Below, piece by piece: positions 42,236 to 51,283 of a DNA stretch of 64,000 nucleotides (its first letter is position 1; each line of letters starts with the position of its first letter). A program made the translations under genes and the position numbers. Where the stretch lies: contig MKUO01000004.1 of NCBI GenBank assembly GCA_001897855.1, positions 1 to 64,000 on the forward strand, written 5' to 3'. The stretch comes from Bacteroidetes bacterium 43-93 (GTDB lineage Bacteria > Bacteroidota > Bacteroidia > Chitinophagales > Chitinophagaceae). The notes beneath the pieces are model-generated. The model saw only the letters and a list, made by a program, of their open reading frames with translations, searched no databases and was not told where the DNA came from.

Positions 42236-43948
42236 CTACCTCAGCAGTGTTACATTTCCCTTCTTATCTATCGCTTCTCCATTTTCAAACACTACGGATA
42301 GCAGGTAGGCGTATGCTTCTACCGGGGCAGTGTTTCCTGCAAATTTGCCATCCCATCCTGTTTTTAGATCAGTGCTTTCAAACACCATCTGCCCCCATCG
42401 GTTATATATCCTTAGGTGCACATCGCGTATGCCTTTACCCATTACATACAATATGTCATTGTTGCCATCTCCGTTGGGACTAAAGGCATTAGGCAGGTCT
42501 GCTATATTGCAATTGGTAGTTACAATAGCGTCTCCTTCAGCAATACATCCCAGGCTGTTGGTAGCTGTGACTCTATATCTGCCTGATGCCAGGCTATCTC
42601 CTGTTGTATTGTTCTTAATATTATCTACGTTATATACTTCGGTCATATTGCTGTACACTTTGTAGCCCCATGGTTGCCAGCCTTCCGGCGTGCTCACCTG
42701 CAGGTAGCCCTGGTTAAGGCAGCCTGCGGGTATTGCGTCAAGGTGCAGGTCTGTTGGTATTACGCTTATAGTATAGGCCTGCGTTTGCCGGCTGGCTATC
42801 GGGCAGCCATTATCAGTATAGGTCACAAAAAATGTATAGTCACCTGCCGGTACGCTATGCATATCCCAAGAAAAGCGGCTCGTTGGAGCAGTGGTATTAT
42901 TAGCAGTAATGTCCAGTTTCGAATCTTTTGGTAACCCATTAGCTACCATAGTGATGGTGTTACCGCTATCTGCATCCTTAGGGTTAATGTCAAAAGATAC
43001 ATTATGGTCACTGGCGCAGGTCTTTACGGTTACACTGTCTTTAATGGTCGCGCCTTCTGCGTTGGTTATATATCCCGCAGGGGCATTATTGTCGCAATTC
43101 ATTACTACTACCGTCATCTCGCGCATACTACTGCCTATCAATGCTCCTTTACGATATTCAGACACTTTATATACCACCAGCGATCGTTGTATGGTAGCAG
43201 GCGTAAAGCTCAATTGCCCGTTTGTGCTGTTGAAGACAAACTTTCCCGGTACCACGTCTAATGGATTTTTACCGCTAAAGCCCGTTGCATAAATTAATTG
43301 CTGCTGGGCATCCAGGCCGGGTACCAGTTCATAAACAAGACTGTCGCCATTCGCATCCACAGCGCCGGGGTTAAAGTTGGTCGCCCTGTTAACACAGTAG
43401 AAGGGTGTTGCTATTGTAGTATATACGGGCGATGAATTATTATCCTTTGTATTGTCAAGAGTAGCCACCAGTTCTATGATGCCGGCAGATGTTACATTCG
43501 TAAGAGCAATACTGCGCCCTGCAATGATGGGCCCGTTTGTTTCTCCGAGGAATACAAACTTCCATTTGTCAGATGTTCCTGTTAAGGTGAAGTTTCTGGA
43601 GTACACGAATTTCTTCACTCCGGGCACCGTACCGGCAGGGTTTACACAAGTAGTGTTGTTTAGCTCTGCCGGGCAAACAGGGGTTACTTCCGTTCCGTTT
43701 TGCGGGGGCTCCCATTCAAGGTAGCCCGATGTGATCTCTAAGCTATCTTTTCTTATATGTATGAGTGGTTTGGAATTGGAAAACGAAGGGAATTGCGCCC
43801 CGCTGCAGTCGCCGTATGCTACCATGGTTACTTTATAGGTATCGCCCGAAACATAGGTATAAAACAGGTCAACACCATAAAAGTGTGTGGCGTAACTCTT
43901 GTCCGCGAAGCACAATAAAAACAATAGTATTACTACTGTGTGGCGCAT
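42236..43948 (-). CDS. CHU_C (T9SS type B sorting) surface protein
   Basis: A 570-residue secreted protein. Signal peptide 1-20; beta-sandwich region to about 300 with VDANGDSLVYEL and TVVVMNCDNNAPAG; two further Ig/SprB-like modules; and a gliding-motility C-terminal domain from about 478 (LPNAFSPNGDGNNDILYV, YNRWGQMVFES, GWDGK). The first 300 residues are related to those of the partial gene at 1-2838. Probably an adhesin or motility-related surface protein; role inferred. A promoter (TTTG-N20-TAAATTGA) lies at 44025-43994. Confidence 0.88.
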   Translation of the reverse strand: MRHTVVILLFLLCFADKSYATHFYGVDLFYTYVSGDTYKVTMVAYGDCSGAQFPSFSNSKPLIHIRKDSLEITSGYLEWEPPQNGTEVTPVCPAELNNTTCVNPAGTVPGVKKFVYSRNFTLTGTSDKWKFVFLGETNGPIIAGRSIALTNVTSAGIIELVATLDNTKDNNSSPVYTTIATPFYCVNRATNFNPGAVDANGDSLVYELVPGLDAQQQLIYATGFSGKNPLDVVPGKFVFNSTNGQLSFTPATIQRSLVVYKVSEYRKGALIGSSMREMTVVVMNCDNNAPAGYITNAEGATIKDSVTVKTCASDHNVSFDINPKDADSGNTITMVANGLPKDSKLDITANNTTAPTSRFSWDMHSVPAGDYTFFVTYTDNGCPIASRQTQAYTISVIPTDLHLDAIPAGCLNQGYLQVSTPEGWQPWGYKVYSNMTEVYNVDNIKNNTTGDSLASGRYRVTATNSLGCIAEGDAIVTTNCNIADLPNAFSPNGDGNNDILYVMGKGIRDVHLRIYNRWGQMVFESTDLKTGWDGKFAGNTAPVEAYAYLLSVVFENGEAIDKKGNVTLLR

Positions 43949-44307
43949 GTCAAGATCTTTATTGGGGTAATGATAGCGATGTGTTTCATGTAATCAATTT
44001 ATGAAAAAATGTAAATCATTCCAAACAGGGCGATGGCAACTGACGTAGGAAAGACAATTAGAAGCAGCTATGAGGTTGGATAGGTAATGTCCTTGTCTGT
44101 CGGATAGCCCAACATGTAGATATGTTTTTCCCTTTTAATAAACAGTTCCTCCCACTTATTGCTTTTTATATGCCGGATATAGGATAGGGTTTTATATCTC
44201 TTGTTATCCTGGTGATATTAGCATTGTATGCTCGTTTAAAAACTTGTATTCCGGAGTATGCTGAAAATCCGGTAAAGAGTAGGCGCAAATGAAAAAATAT
44301 CATCAAT
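43949..44307. promoter_or_regulatory. divergent promoter region between two surface-protein genes
   Basis: This 359-bp gap separates the CHU_C gene (minus) and the S74/T9SS gene (plus). On the minus strand TTTG at 44025-44022 and TAAATTGA at 44001-43994 are 20 bp apart and form a good promoter. On the plus strand no strong promoter is evident. A 10-codon ORF (44289-44321) overlaps the S74 gene's start in another frame. The rest holds only weak inverted repeats. Confidence 0.5.
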
Positions 44308-46680
44308 ATGGGAACATTTAAAAACAAAATCACTCTTGCACTATGTGCCTGCCTTGCAACCTTATCGGTAAATGCACAATTATATACTCCTGGTGGACTT
44401 ATTGGGAGCGGTGGGCCAGGTGTTGGTGTCGGTACTTCCTCAACCAGAGCATTGCTACATGTTTTTAACGGATGCGTGTTATTTGATATCCCAACAGGTG
44501 GGACACCTCCTCCCAATACAGTATCTGGTGCTGGTACACGTATGATGTGGATACCGGATAAAGCTGCTTTTAGAAGTGGTATGGTCACAAGTACGCAATG
44601 GGACAATGCAAATATTGGTATGTACTCTGCTGCAATAGGTAATAGTACTACTGCATCTGGTGACGGTTCATTTGCAGCTAATGTACGTACAGAAGCAACT
44701 GCACCTGGTGCCTTCGCGGCCAATTACCTAACGCATGCAACAAATTCAAATGCAGCAGCTTTTGGTGAGTCCACTAATGCGAGCGGTTTAGCGGCTTTTG
44801 CAACAGGTAATACCACTACCGCATCTGGTACATATTCTATCGCCGGAGGAATAAATTCTGTGGCTTCAGGCGATGCATCTGCTGCGTTTAACAATGGTGC
44901 GCAGGCTACGCAGTATGGTGCTTTTGCTGTTAACAATGCTACAGCTTCCGGCGATAATTCTTTTGCTGCGGGTCAAGGCATAGCATCAGGGTCTAAGTCT
45001 TTTGCGGCTGGTGAACATGCAGAGGCGAGTGGTACAGATGCCGCCGCTTTTGGATATTATTCTCTGGCTTCAGGACATTCTTCGTTCGCTGCCCTGTCAG
45101 GTCAGGCAACAGGTAACAACTCTGTTGCAATAGGCGAAGACTGTAGTACTAATGGATTTGACGGATCTATTGTCTTTTCTGATTTTCAGACTTCCCCTAC
45201 AGTTAAAAACCTGGCAGCAAATGAATTTAGAGCAAGGGCAGCTGGTGGTTTTGTATTTCACAACGATCAGTATATGACAGATCCCTATACAATGACCTTC
45301 ACAAATGGTAACCTTGGTGTAGGTACGATCACCCCCGCAGAAAAAGTAGATATCAATGGTAAACTAAAAATTCAAAATATTCCCAACGACAATGCTCAGA
45401 CGAAAGTATTAGTTAGCAATGGTGGTGTAGTCAACTATAGGGATGTTAGTACTATTATGGATCAGGATTGGCTTACTTTATCAAATACTATCCCTACATC
45501 TATAAATGATAATATTTATACTATGGGTGAGGTCGGTATTGGTACCAATAGCCCCAATGCACTCTTGCATATTAAAGATGCTACTTGTAGTGGTGTTGCT
45601 AATCTGCGTCTTACACCCAATTCATCATGCGGAAGTCCCGGCGACTTGCTGGTTGCAGAAAATCAATCAGGAGCTACTAAAGTCGTGATCAAACCAACAG
45701 GTAATGTTGGTATCGGGGGCACAACAAATCCTTTAATGCTATTAGATCTTTACCAGGGCGATGCCATTTTTACAGGTAGTCCAACCAATTCTTTCCGCTT
45801 TCACTATCAGTACTGGATACCTAATGGCCAAATGTATTTAGCGCCTGCTGATGCTGCCGGTAATCTCACCGCTACAGGTATTGCAATAGGAACAGATGGC
45901 CACGTGGGTATCGGTACCAATAGCGATGCTACTACAGGAAACCTGTTACAGGTTGCCGGCAATGTTGTGCCTGATGGCAGTTGTACGCGCGATCTTGGTA
46001 CAAGTATTAAAAGCTGGAATAATATATTTTTGTGTAATGCCCCGATTATCAAATCCGATGCCAGGCTGAAAAGTAATGTACGCGATCTTGAATATGGTTT
46101 AGATGCTATCAGGCATTTGAGGCCTGTAAGCTATAATCTGAACGATAATCCTGTCTCTCAACGTAGCCTCGGTTTGATCGCACAGGAAACTAAAGAAGTG
46201 ATCAGGGAGATCGTGTATGTTGGGGATGATTCTATGCATACACATGGTATTCAGTATACAGAATTGATACCTGTAATTATTAAAGCAATACAGGAACAAG
46301 ACAAAGTGATCACTCAAAAAGACGCTAAGATCGCGGAGCTCGAAGACCGTATTAACCGCCTTGAAGCCTTTATGACTAAAAACACCGGCGTTGAAAACGT
46401 AGGTAGCAGTACTTCTGCTTCAGATGATATGCTGTTCCAGAACACGCCTAATCCATTCAATGGTAGCACAGAAATAGGTTATCGTTTAACACGCGACTAC
46501 ACCAATGCCGATATCATGATATTTGATATGAATGGCAGAAAACTTAAAAGCCTGCCAATACAAGGCCGCGAAGGAAAGGTCACTGTTTCGGGCACAGAAC
46601 TTGCTCCCGGTATGTATATCTATAGCCTTATCCTTGATGGACAGGAAGCTGCCACAAAACGCATGGTAGTAGCCAAATAA
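44308..46680 (+). CDS. tail-fibre-like surface protein: YadA-head-type repeats, S74 chaperone and T9SS sorting domain
   Basis: A 790-residue secreted protein. Signal peptide 1-24; about residues 110-290 are 14-residue head-type repeats (ASGxxSxAxG), as in trimeric adhesins; a linker; then an S74 intramolecular chaperone starting at K582-S583-DARLK with the Ser583/Lys588 dyad of self-cleaving phage tailspike chaperones, a HGIQYTELIPVIIKAIQEQ helix and a coiled coil (about 665-690). Residues 709-790 are a T9SS type A sorting domain (NTPNPFNGSTEIGY, APGMYIYSLI). It is probably a trimeric fibre on the cell surface. Confidence 0.9.
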   Translation: MGTFKNKITLALCACLATLSVNAQLYTPGGLIGSGGPGVGVGTSSTRALLHVFNGCVLFDIPTGGTPPPNTVSGAGTRMMWIPDKAAFRSGMVTSTQWDNANIGMYSAAIGNSTTASGDGSFAANVRTEATAPGAFAANYLTHATNSNAAAFGESTNASGLAAFATGNTTTASGTYSIAGGINSVASGDASAAFNNGAQATQYGAFAVNNATASGDNSFAAGQGIASGSKSFAAGEHAEASGTDAAAFGYYSLASGHSSFAALSGQATGNNSVAIGEDCSTNGFDGSIVFSDFQTSPTVKNLAANEFRARAAGGFVFHNDQYMTDPYTMTFTNGNLGVGTITPAEKVDINGKLKIQNIPNDNAQTKVLVSNGGVVNYRDVSTIMDQDWLTLSNTIPTSINDNIYTMGEVGIGTNSPNALLHIKDATCSGVANLRLTPNSSCGSPGDLLVAENQSGATKVVIKPTGNVGIGGTTNPLMLLDLYQGDAIFTGSPTNSFRFHYQYWIPNGQMYLAPADAAGNLTATGIAIGTDGHVGIGTNSDATTGNLLQVAGNVVPDGSCTRDLGTSIKSWNNIFLCNAPIIKSDARLKSNVRDLEYGLDAIRHLRPVSYNLNDNPVSQRSLGLIAQETKEVIREIVYVGDDSMHTHGIQYTELIPVIIKAIQEQDKVITQKDAKIAELEDRINRLEAFMTKNTGVENVGSSTSASDDMLFQNTPNPFNGSTEIGYRLTRDYTNADIMIFDMNGRKLKSLPIQGREGKVTVSGTELAPGMYIYSLILDGQEAATKRMVVAK

Positions 46681-46708
46681 GTTTTTGTATTATTTAAGGT
46701 GAGATCTG

Positions 46709-46738
46709 AATAGGGCGCAACACTAGTTGTGCCCTATT
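46709..46738 (+). terminator. terminator of the S74/T9SS gene
   Basis: A 13-bp stem with one G-U pair (AATAGGGCGCAAC / GTTGTGCCCTATT) and a 4-nt loop, 28 nt after the stop, with a TGTTTG tail. Confidence 0.8.
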
Positions 46739-46849
46739 TGTTTGCGACTAATCTGCTGTTTGCGCTTGTCGTTATCTGCCCGCAGATTGTCGCATCCGCC
46801 AACCCTTATTTAATTATATCCGCCTCATCTTTGTAAAAAAATATTAGTT

Positions 46850-47299
46850 ATGGCAAACAATAGCGTTTCTCTCCACAGAGTTATCAAAGCAACACCCGAA
46901 AAAGTATATCGTGCATTTACAGAGCCTTTGGCTATTGCATCCTGGCTGCCGCCTTATGGCTTCCTTTGCACCGTACACGAAATGAATCCACAGGTAGGCG
47001 GCACTTTCCGCATGTCGTTTCACAATTTCTCTACCGGCAATGGTCATTCTTTCGGCGGAAAATATATCGACCTCAGGCCAAATGAATTTTTACAGTACAC
47101 AGATACGTTCGAGGACCCAAACATGCCCGGCGAAATGCGTACTACAATATGGCTGGAGAAAACTTCTGTAGGTACGGAAATGAAAGTGCTGCAGGAAGGG
47201 ATTCCATCAGTTATACCGGTAGAGATGTGTTATCTCGGCTGGCAGGAGTCCCTGGAAAAGCTCATCAAACTGGTAGAGCCTAATATACCGGACGCTTAA
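46850..47299 (+). CDS. SRPBCC (AHSA1-like) protein
   Basis: A 149-residue helix-grip protein: VSLHRVIKATPEKVYRAFTE (4-23), ASWLPPYGFLCTVHEMNPQ, GGTFRMSFHNFSTGNGHSFG and a C-terminal CYLGWQESLEKLIKLVEP helix. It belongs to the same broad family as the genes at 34732 and 40181 but stands alone, without an ArsR partner. Ligand unknown. A CATCTTTG -7-like element lies about 20 nt upstream, and a 13-bp hairpin ends the transcript at 47335-47368. Confidence 0.88.
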   Translation: MANNSVSLHRVIKATPEKVYRAFTEPLAIASWLPPYGFLCTVHEMNPQVGGTFRMSFHNFSTGNGHSFGGKYIDLRPNEFLQYTDTFEDPNMPGEMRTTIWLEKTSVGTEMKVLQEGIPSVIPVEMCYLGWQESLEKLIKLVEPNIPDA

Positions 47300-47334
47300 T
47301 CTTTTTTGCGGCTACCGTAATCATTTAATCCATC

Positions 47335-47368
47335 AATAATCGGGCAGGTATGTATCTGCCCGATTATT
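47335..47368. terminator. bidirectional terminator
   Basis: A perfect 13-bp stem (AATAATCGGGCAG / CTGCCCGATTATT) with an 8-nt loop and T-rich continuation lies between the convergent SRPBCC and Lon-like genes. Confidence 0.85.
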
Positions 47369-47390
47369 TTTGGGGTTTTTCAAAACAGCT

Positions 47391-49814
47391 TTAAGAACTC
47401 AGGCCATTTTCCAATAAGCCTTCACTGGCAGCAAAAGCTTTCATCTTATCTGCGTATAAATTCAATGCATTGTTCACATACCCAAACACGGTACCGTCTT
47501 CCCAAATGCTGCCTGCTTTTACGCCCGTTAATATCTCTATCCCGTCTTCTATTTTATCTACCGCCCATATTTTGAATTGCTTGTTTTTGATCGCATCGGC
47601 AATTTCTTCTTTCAGCATCAAGTTTCTTACGTTCGCTGCCGGTATCATTACACCTTGTTCGCCATTCAATCCTATATGCTTGCAGATCTCAAAATAGCCT
47701 TCTATTTTTTCATTAACTCCGCCTATAGGCTGTATCATTCCTTTTTGGTTTACAGAGCCTGTTACTGCTATGCCTTGTTTTATAGGCAGGCTTGCAAGGG
47801 AAGACAGTATGGCATATAGCTCCGTGCTCGATGCGCTGTCTCCTTCTACTTCCGAATAGCTCTGTTCAAATACAAGCCTCGCGGCAAGGCTTATGGGTTT
47901 GTCTTGCAGAAATTTGGATGTCAGGTAGCCTGTTAGTATCAGCACACCCTTGGTATGTATAGGGCCGCTTAGTTCCGCCTCGCGTTCTATGGTGATCACC
48001 CCTTCCTTGCCCATACCTGTAGTGCAGGTAATGCGGGTAGGGATGCCAAAAGAAATATCACCAATGCCGAGAACAGACAGGCCGTTTATCTGACCAATAA
48101 TTTCACCGCTGGTATCAATGAATATTTCATGCGTGGTGATCATCTCGTTTATCTTTTCCTGTATCAGGCTCGATCTGTATATTTTTTCTTCTATTGCATT
48201 GGCAATGTGTTTGGCAGTAAGCTTTGATGATTGTTCCTGTGCTGCATAAAAACTGGCTTCTCTTATTATGTCAGCAATAGCGCCAAAGCAGGTGCTTAAC
48301 TTATTTTGTTCGTCGGCCAACCTCGATCCGTATTCAACGATCTTGGCTACCGCCGTGCTATCTGCCTGCGGCAGGCTTTCTTTATTGCATAATGATTGAA
48401 TAAACTCATTGTAGTCCTTCATGCTGTCTGCTGTGCGGGGCATCTGGCTGTCAAAATCTGCCTTTACTTTAAATAGCTCCCGGAAATCATTATCGTATTG
48501 ATAGAGCAATTGGTAGAATAGGGCATTGCCTATCAATATCACCTTAAGGTTCAATGGTATAGGCTCGGGTTTCAAAGATCGGGTAGTAAGATAACCAAGC
48601 TGATCCGTAGCTTCTTCTATGGCTATCTCTCTGTTTTTCAATGCTCGCTTCAGGCAATCCCACGCAAAGTAGTTGTTTAGTATCTCTTCTATCCTGATGA
48701 TGAGATAACCCCCGTTTGCCGTGTGTAGCGCACCATTTCTTATCATCGTGAAGTCCGAGATAAGTGTACCCATGTAGGATTCCTTTTCAACTCTTCCCAG
48801 CAGGTTATTATAAGTCGAGTTTCGTTCGATGATAACCGGTGCGCCTTTCGTGTCGGTATTGTCTACCAGCACGGTCACTTCATATCTTTTTAATAGCTGG
48901 TTATCGTTGTTCAGGCTGGGTTTTATCTCTTGCTTTATAAACTCCGGCAGGTTGTTCATAATGTCTTCTTTCAGCAACTGCAGGTATTTGATCACAGAAG
49001 ATATCGTCTTGTATTTCTCCGTTAGCTCGCCTATCAGGTTGCCAATGGCATACTCTGCTACTTCCTTTGCAAGATTGTCAAGGCGCTCTGCCATCGCTTT
49101 TTCCAGCTTCCGTACTTCCCTCAGGCTGGCGTTGATGAGCTCTTGTAAATGATCCTGTTTTTTATTTAGTTCGTCTATCTCCGTTTCAGACATACTGTTG
49201 ATCTCTTCATCTGTCAGGGGCTTATTATCTTTCGCGGGTATAGTAATAATGGTTGTCGGTGTTTGCTTTACCAGGAATGAATTTTTTGTTGCTTCTTCAT
49301 TTATTTTTCCCAATATCTCGGTTTGCTGCTCATCTAAAGAGCCCACCAATTGTTGTCGTTTATTGGCATACTCCTCACTTTCAAATGCTTTGATCAGCGC
49401 ATGGTACATATCCTGTATCAGGCTTTTCATCTCTTTTTTAAACTGCAGCGCCGTACCTGCGGGAAGGCTTAATGTTTGTGGCCTGTAGGGATCTTTAAAA
49501 TTGTTTACATAACACCAGTCGGCGGGTACAGGTTCCTTCGCGGCTTGTTTTTCTACAAAGCTTTTAACGGCAGTCAGTTTGCCTGTTCCTTCCGGTCCGG
49601 ATACATATATGTTAAATCCCTGCGATTTAATGCTTAAGCCAAGGGTCAGTGCTTTGATGGCTCTTTTTTGTCCTATTAATACTTTTTCTGATAAAACTTG
49701 TGTGATATTATCAATGTCAACTGTCTGAGGGTCACATACATTTCTTACATTCTCTGCGGTCAATAGCTGTTGCATATAGTCGTTTGCGGATTTCGGTATA
49801 AAGAAATCATTCAT
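47391..49814 (-). CDS. Lon-related ATP-dependent protease (COG1067 type)
   Basis: An 807-residue protein. Walker A GPEGTGK is at 73-79, followed by a long helical insert (about 120-320, Glu/Lys/Leu-rich) instead of the usual Lon substrate domain; the AAA core continues near 330-560 (NGGYLIIRIEEILNNYFAWD, IPLNLKVILIGNALFYQLL). The C-terminal Lon protease domain holds the Ser-Lys dyad, Ser660 in EGDSAS and Lys703 in NEKIEGYF, 43 residues apart as in classical Lon. Start is ATG at 49814; TTG at 49823 is less likely. Cytoplasmic, substrate unknown. Confidence 0.92.
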   Translation of the reverse strand: MNDFFIPKSANDYMQQLLTAENVRNVCDPQTVDIDNITQVLSEKVLIGQKRAIKALTLGLSIKSQGFNIYVSGPEGTGKLTAVKSFVEKQAAKEPVPADWCYVNNFKDPYRPQTLSLPAGTALQFKKEMKSLIQDMYHALIKAFESEEYANKRQQLVGSLDEQQTEILGKINEEATKNSFLVKQTPTTIITIPAKDNKPLTDEEINSMSETEIDELNKKQDHLQELINASLREVRKLEKAMAERLDNLAKEVAEYAIGNLIGELTEKYKTISSVIKYLQLLKEDIMNNLPEFIKQEIKPSLNNDNQLLKRYEVTVLVDNTDTKGAPVIIERNSTYNNLLGRVEKESYMGTLISDFTMIRNGALHTANGGYLIIRIEEILNNYFAWDCLKRALKNREIAIEEATDQLGYLTTRSLKPEPIPLNLKVILIGNALFYQLLYQYDNDFRELFKVKADFDSQMPRTADSMKDYNEFIQSLCNKESLPQADSTAVAKIVEYGSRLADEQNKLSTCFGAIADIIREASFYAAQEQSSKLTAKHIANAIEEKIYRSSLIQEKINEMITTHEIFIDTSGEIIGQINGLSVLGIGDISFGIPTRITCTTGMGKEGVITIEREAELSGPIHTKGVLILTGYLTSKFLQDKPISLAARLVFEQSYSEVEGDSASSTELYAILSSLASLPIKQGIAVTGSVNQKGMIQPIGGVNEKIEGYFEICKHIGLNGEQGVMIPAANVRNLMLKEEIADAIKNKQFKIWAVDKIEDGIEILTGVKAGSIWEDGTVFGYVNNALNLYADKMKAFAASEGLLENGLSS

Positions 49815-49943
49815 TCTGCTCAAATATGCTGACCATCATTATACCAAAAGCTGATATCTGTCAATTAAACTCAAAGCAAGATTTCACGGCTGCTGGAATA
49901 ACATTTAATCCCATCTTCTTATTTCACATTGTAAACACTGTTT

Positions 49944-50297
49944 ATGATTTCAATACAAACAGAAGGAAATATTGCTTATACGGTAGCGCAGGGCAAATTG
50001 ACAAAGGAAGATTATGATCAGCTTATCCCCGTTTTAGAGAACATAATAAAGCAGTTCAAAACAATTAGCTGGTATTTCGAGATGCAGAATTTTGAGGGTT
50101 GGGAAGCGGGTGCGTTCACGAAGGATCTCGCTTTTGATTTCAAACACTGGAACGATTTTCAAAAAATTGCGATGGTAGGGGTAGAGCAATGGGAGCGGAT
50201 GCTTACCCAGGCAATGACGCCCTTTACCACTGCAACCATCAGGTTTTTTACTTTGGCAGATGCAGCCGAAGCCAGGGAATGGGTAAAAACGCCATAA
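49944..50297 (+). CDS. SpoIIAA-like (STAS/SEC14) protein
   Basis: A 117-residue soluble protein with the SpoIIAA-like fold: YTVAQGKLTKEDYDQLIPVL (13-32), WYFEMQNFEGWE and DLAFDFKHWNDFQKIAMVG, then MLTQAMTPFTTATIRFF. The family (PF11964) is thought to bind small molecules or lipids; function here is unknown. It is divergent from the Lon-like gene and 52 nt upstream of a GNAT gene on the same strand. Confidence 0.88.
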   Translation: MISIQTEGNIAYTVAQGKLTKEDYDQLIPVLENIIKQFKTISWYFEMQNFEGWEAGAFTKDLAFDFKHWNDFQKIAMVGVEQWERMLTQAMTPFTTATIRFFTLADAAEAREWVKTP

Positions 50298-50349
50298 ACT
50301 GTATGCAGGGCGACAATATTTGCATTGATGCTGTCTGATATTTGTCTGT

Positions 50350-50862
50350 ATGATACTTATCAGGGCGGCGACTGTAGAAGATATGCCGGCATTGCAGCAG
50401 CTTGCTGTGCTATGCTATACAGATACATTTGGCGAATACTACGCGCCGGATGAATTAAATAAATATCTTGATGATACCTACGGATCAGTAAAGCTTCACG
50501 AAGAATTTGCCGAACCCTTTTCCAAAATGTTGCTTGCATTTGACGATAATAAACTGGTAGGCTTCATGCGGTTACGCAAAAATTTAATTGCAAATAAACT
50601 CTTAGGGCCTAACAACCTCGAGATACATCAGTTATATGTTCATCGCTACTATCATGGTGCCGGGGTTTCAACGCTGCTGATGGAAGAAGCCTTTAAATAC
50701 GCACTTGCGCAAGGTTACAGCTCAATATGGCTAAGTGTCTGGGAGCACAATACCCGTGCGCAGCGGTTCTACACCAAAGGCGGCTTTAAAGTTTTCGACA
50801 GGCATAATTATATGGCTGGCAATGAGCCGCAGGTAGACTTACTGATGAGCAGGAAATTGTAA
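50350..50862 (+). CDS. GNAT family N-acetyltransferase
   Basis: A 170-residue acetyltransferase: N-terminal ILIRAATVEDMPALQQLA, acetyl-CoA loop at YYHGAGVSTLLMEEA (about 98-112) and the conserved WLSVWEHNTRAQRFYTKGGF segment near 125-145. Cytoplasmic. Acceptor cannot be predicted. Plus-strand neighbours (SpoIIAA-like before, DUF2200 after, 27-nt gap) may form a loose operon. Confidence 0.9.
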   Translation: MILIRAATVEDMPALQQLAVLCYTDTFGEYYAPDELNKYLDDTYGSVKLHEEFAEPFSKMLLAFDDNKLVGFMRLRKNLIANKLLGPNNLEIHQLYVHRYYHGAGVSTLLMEEAFKYALAQGYSSIWLSVWEHNTRAQRFYTKGGFKVFDRHNYMAGNEPQVDLLMSRKL

Positions 50863-50889
50863 ATTCATGCAACGAAAACTATTGCCCGC

Positions 50890-51240
50890 ATGGATAATAC
50901 AAGAGTATTCCGGATGGCCTTTGCAAACGTCTATCCATTACTGGTAAAAAAAGCAGAGAAAAAGGGCCGCACAAAGGAAGAGGTGGATACCGTTATCTGC
51001 TGGCTTACTGGCTACAATCAGCAGTCTTTGCAACAACAACTCGATGATAAAGTAGATTATAAAACCTTCTTTGATAGTGCACCTCGGCTTCATCCAAATG
51101 CTGCAAAGATCACTGGAGTCATCTGCGGGCATAGGATAGAGGATATCGAAGATCCGCTCATGCAAAAGATTCGCTACCTTGATAAGCTGGTGGACGAGCT
51201 GGCTAAGGGCAAGGTTATGGAGACGATTTTGAGAAAATAA
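50890..51240 (+). CDS. DUF2200 family protein
   Basis: A 116-residue small soluble protein matching DUF2200: FRMAFANVYPLLVKKAEKKG at residues 7-26, VICWLTGYNQ and ITGVICGHRIEDIEDPLMQK near 78-97. Function unknown; related structures are all-helical. It follows the GNAT gene by 27 nt and is ended by a hairpin at 51246-51271. Confidence 0.88.
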   Translation: MDNTRVFRMAFANVYPLLVKKAEKKGRTKEEVDTVICWLTGYNQQSLQQQLDDKVDYKTFFDSAPRLHPNAAKITGVICGHRIEDIEDPLMQKIRYLDKLVDELAKGKVMETILRK

Positions 51241-51245
51241 ATAAA

Positions 51246-51271
51246 AGGGCCGTTACTATTGTAACGACCCT
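51246..51271. terminator. terminator between convergent genes
   Basis: AGGGCCGTTAC and GTAACGACCCT pair with one C-A mismatch (10 bp) and a 4-nt loop. On the minus strand it runs into TTTTATTTATTTT, on the plus strand no T-run follows, so it mainly serves the SDR gene on the minus strand. Confidence 0.65.
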
Positions 51272-51283
51272 AGAAGGCAAAGA

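Noticed and set aside
44166-44936. two minus-strand frames, Ala/Pro/Val-rich, opposite the repeat part of the S74 protein
   Set aside because: The composition mirrors the low-complexity repeats on the plus strand; there is no start signal or homology.
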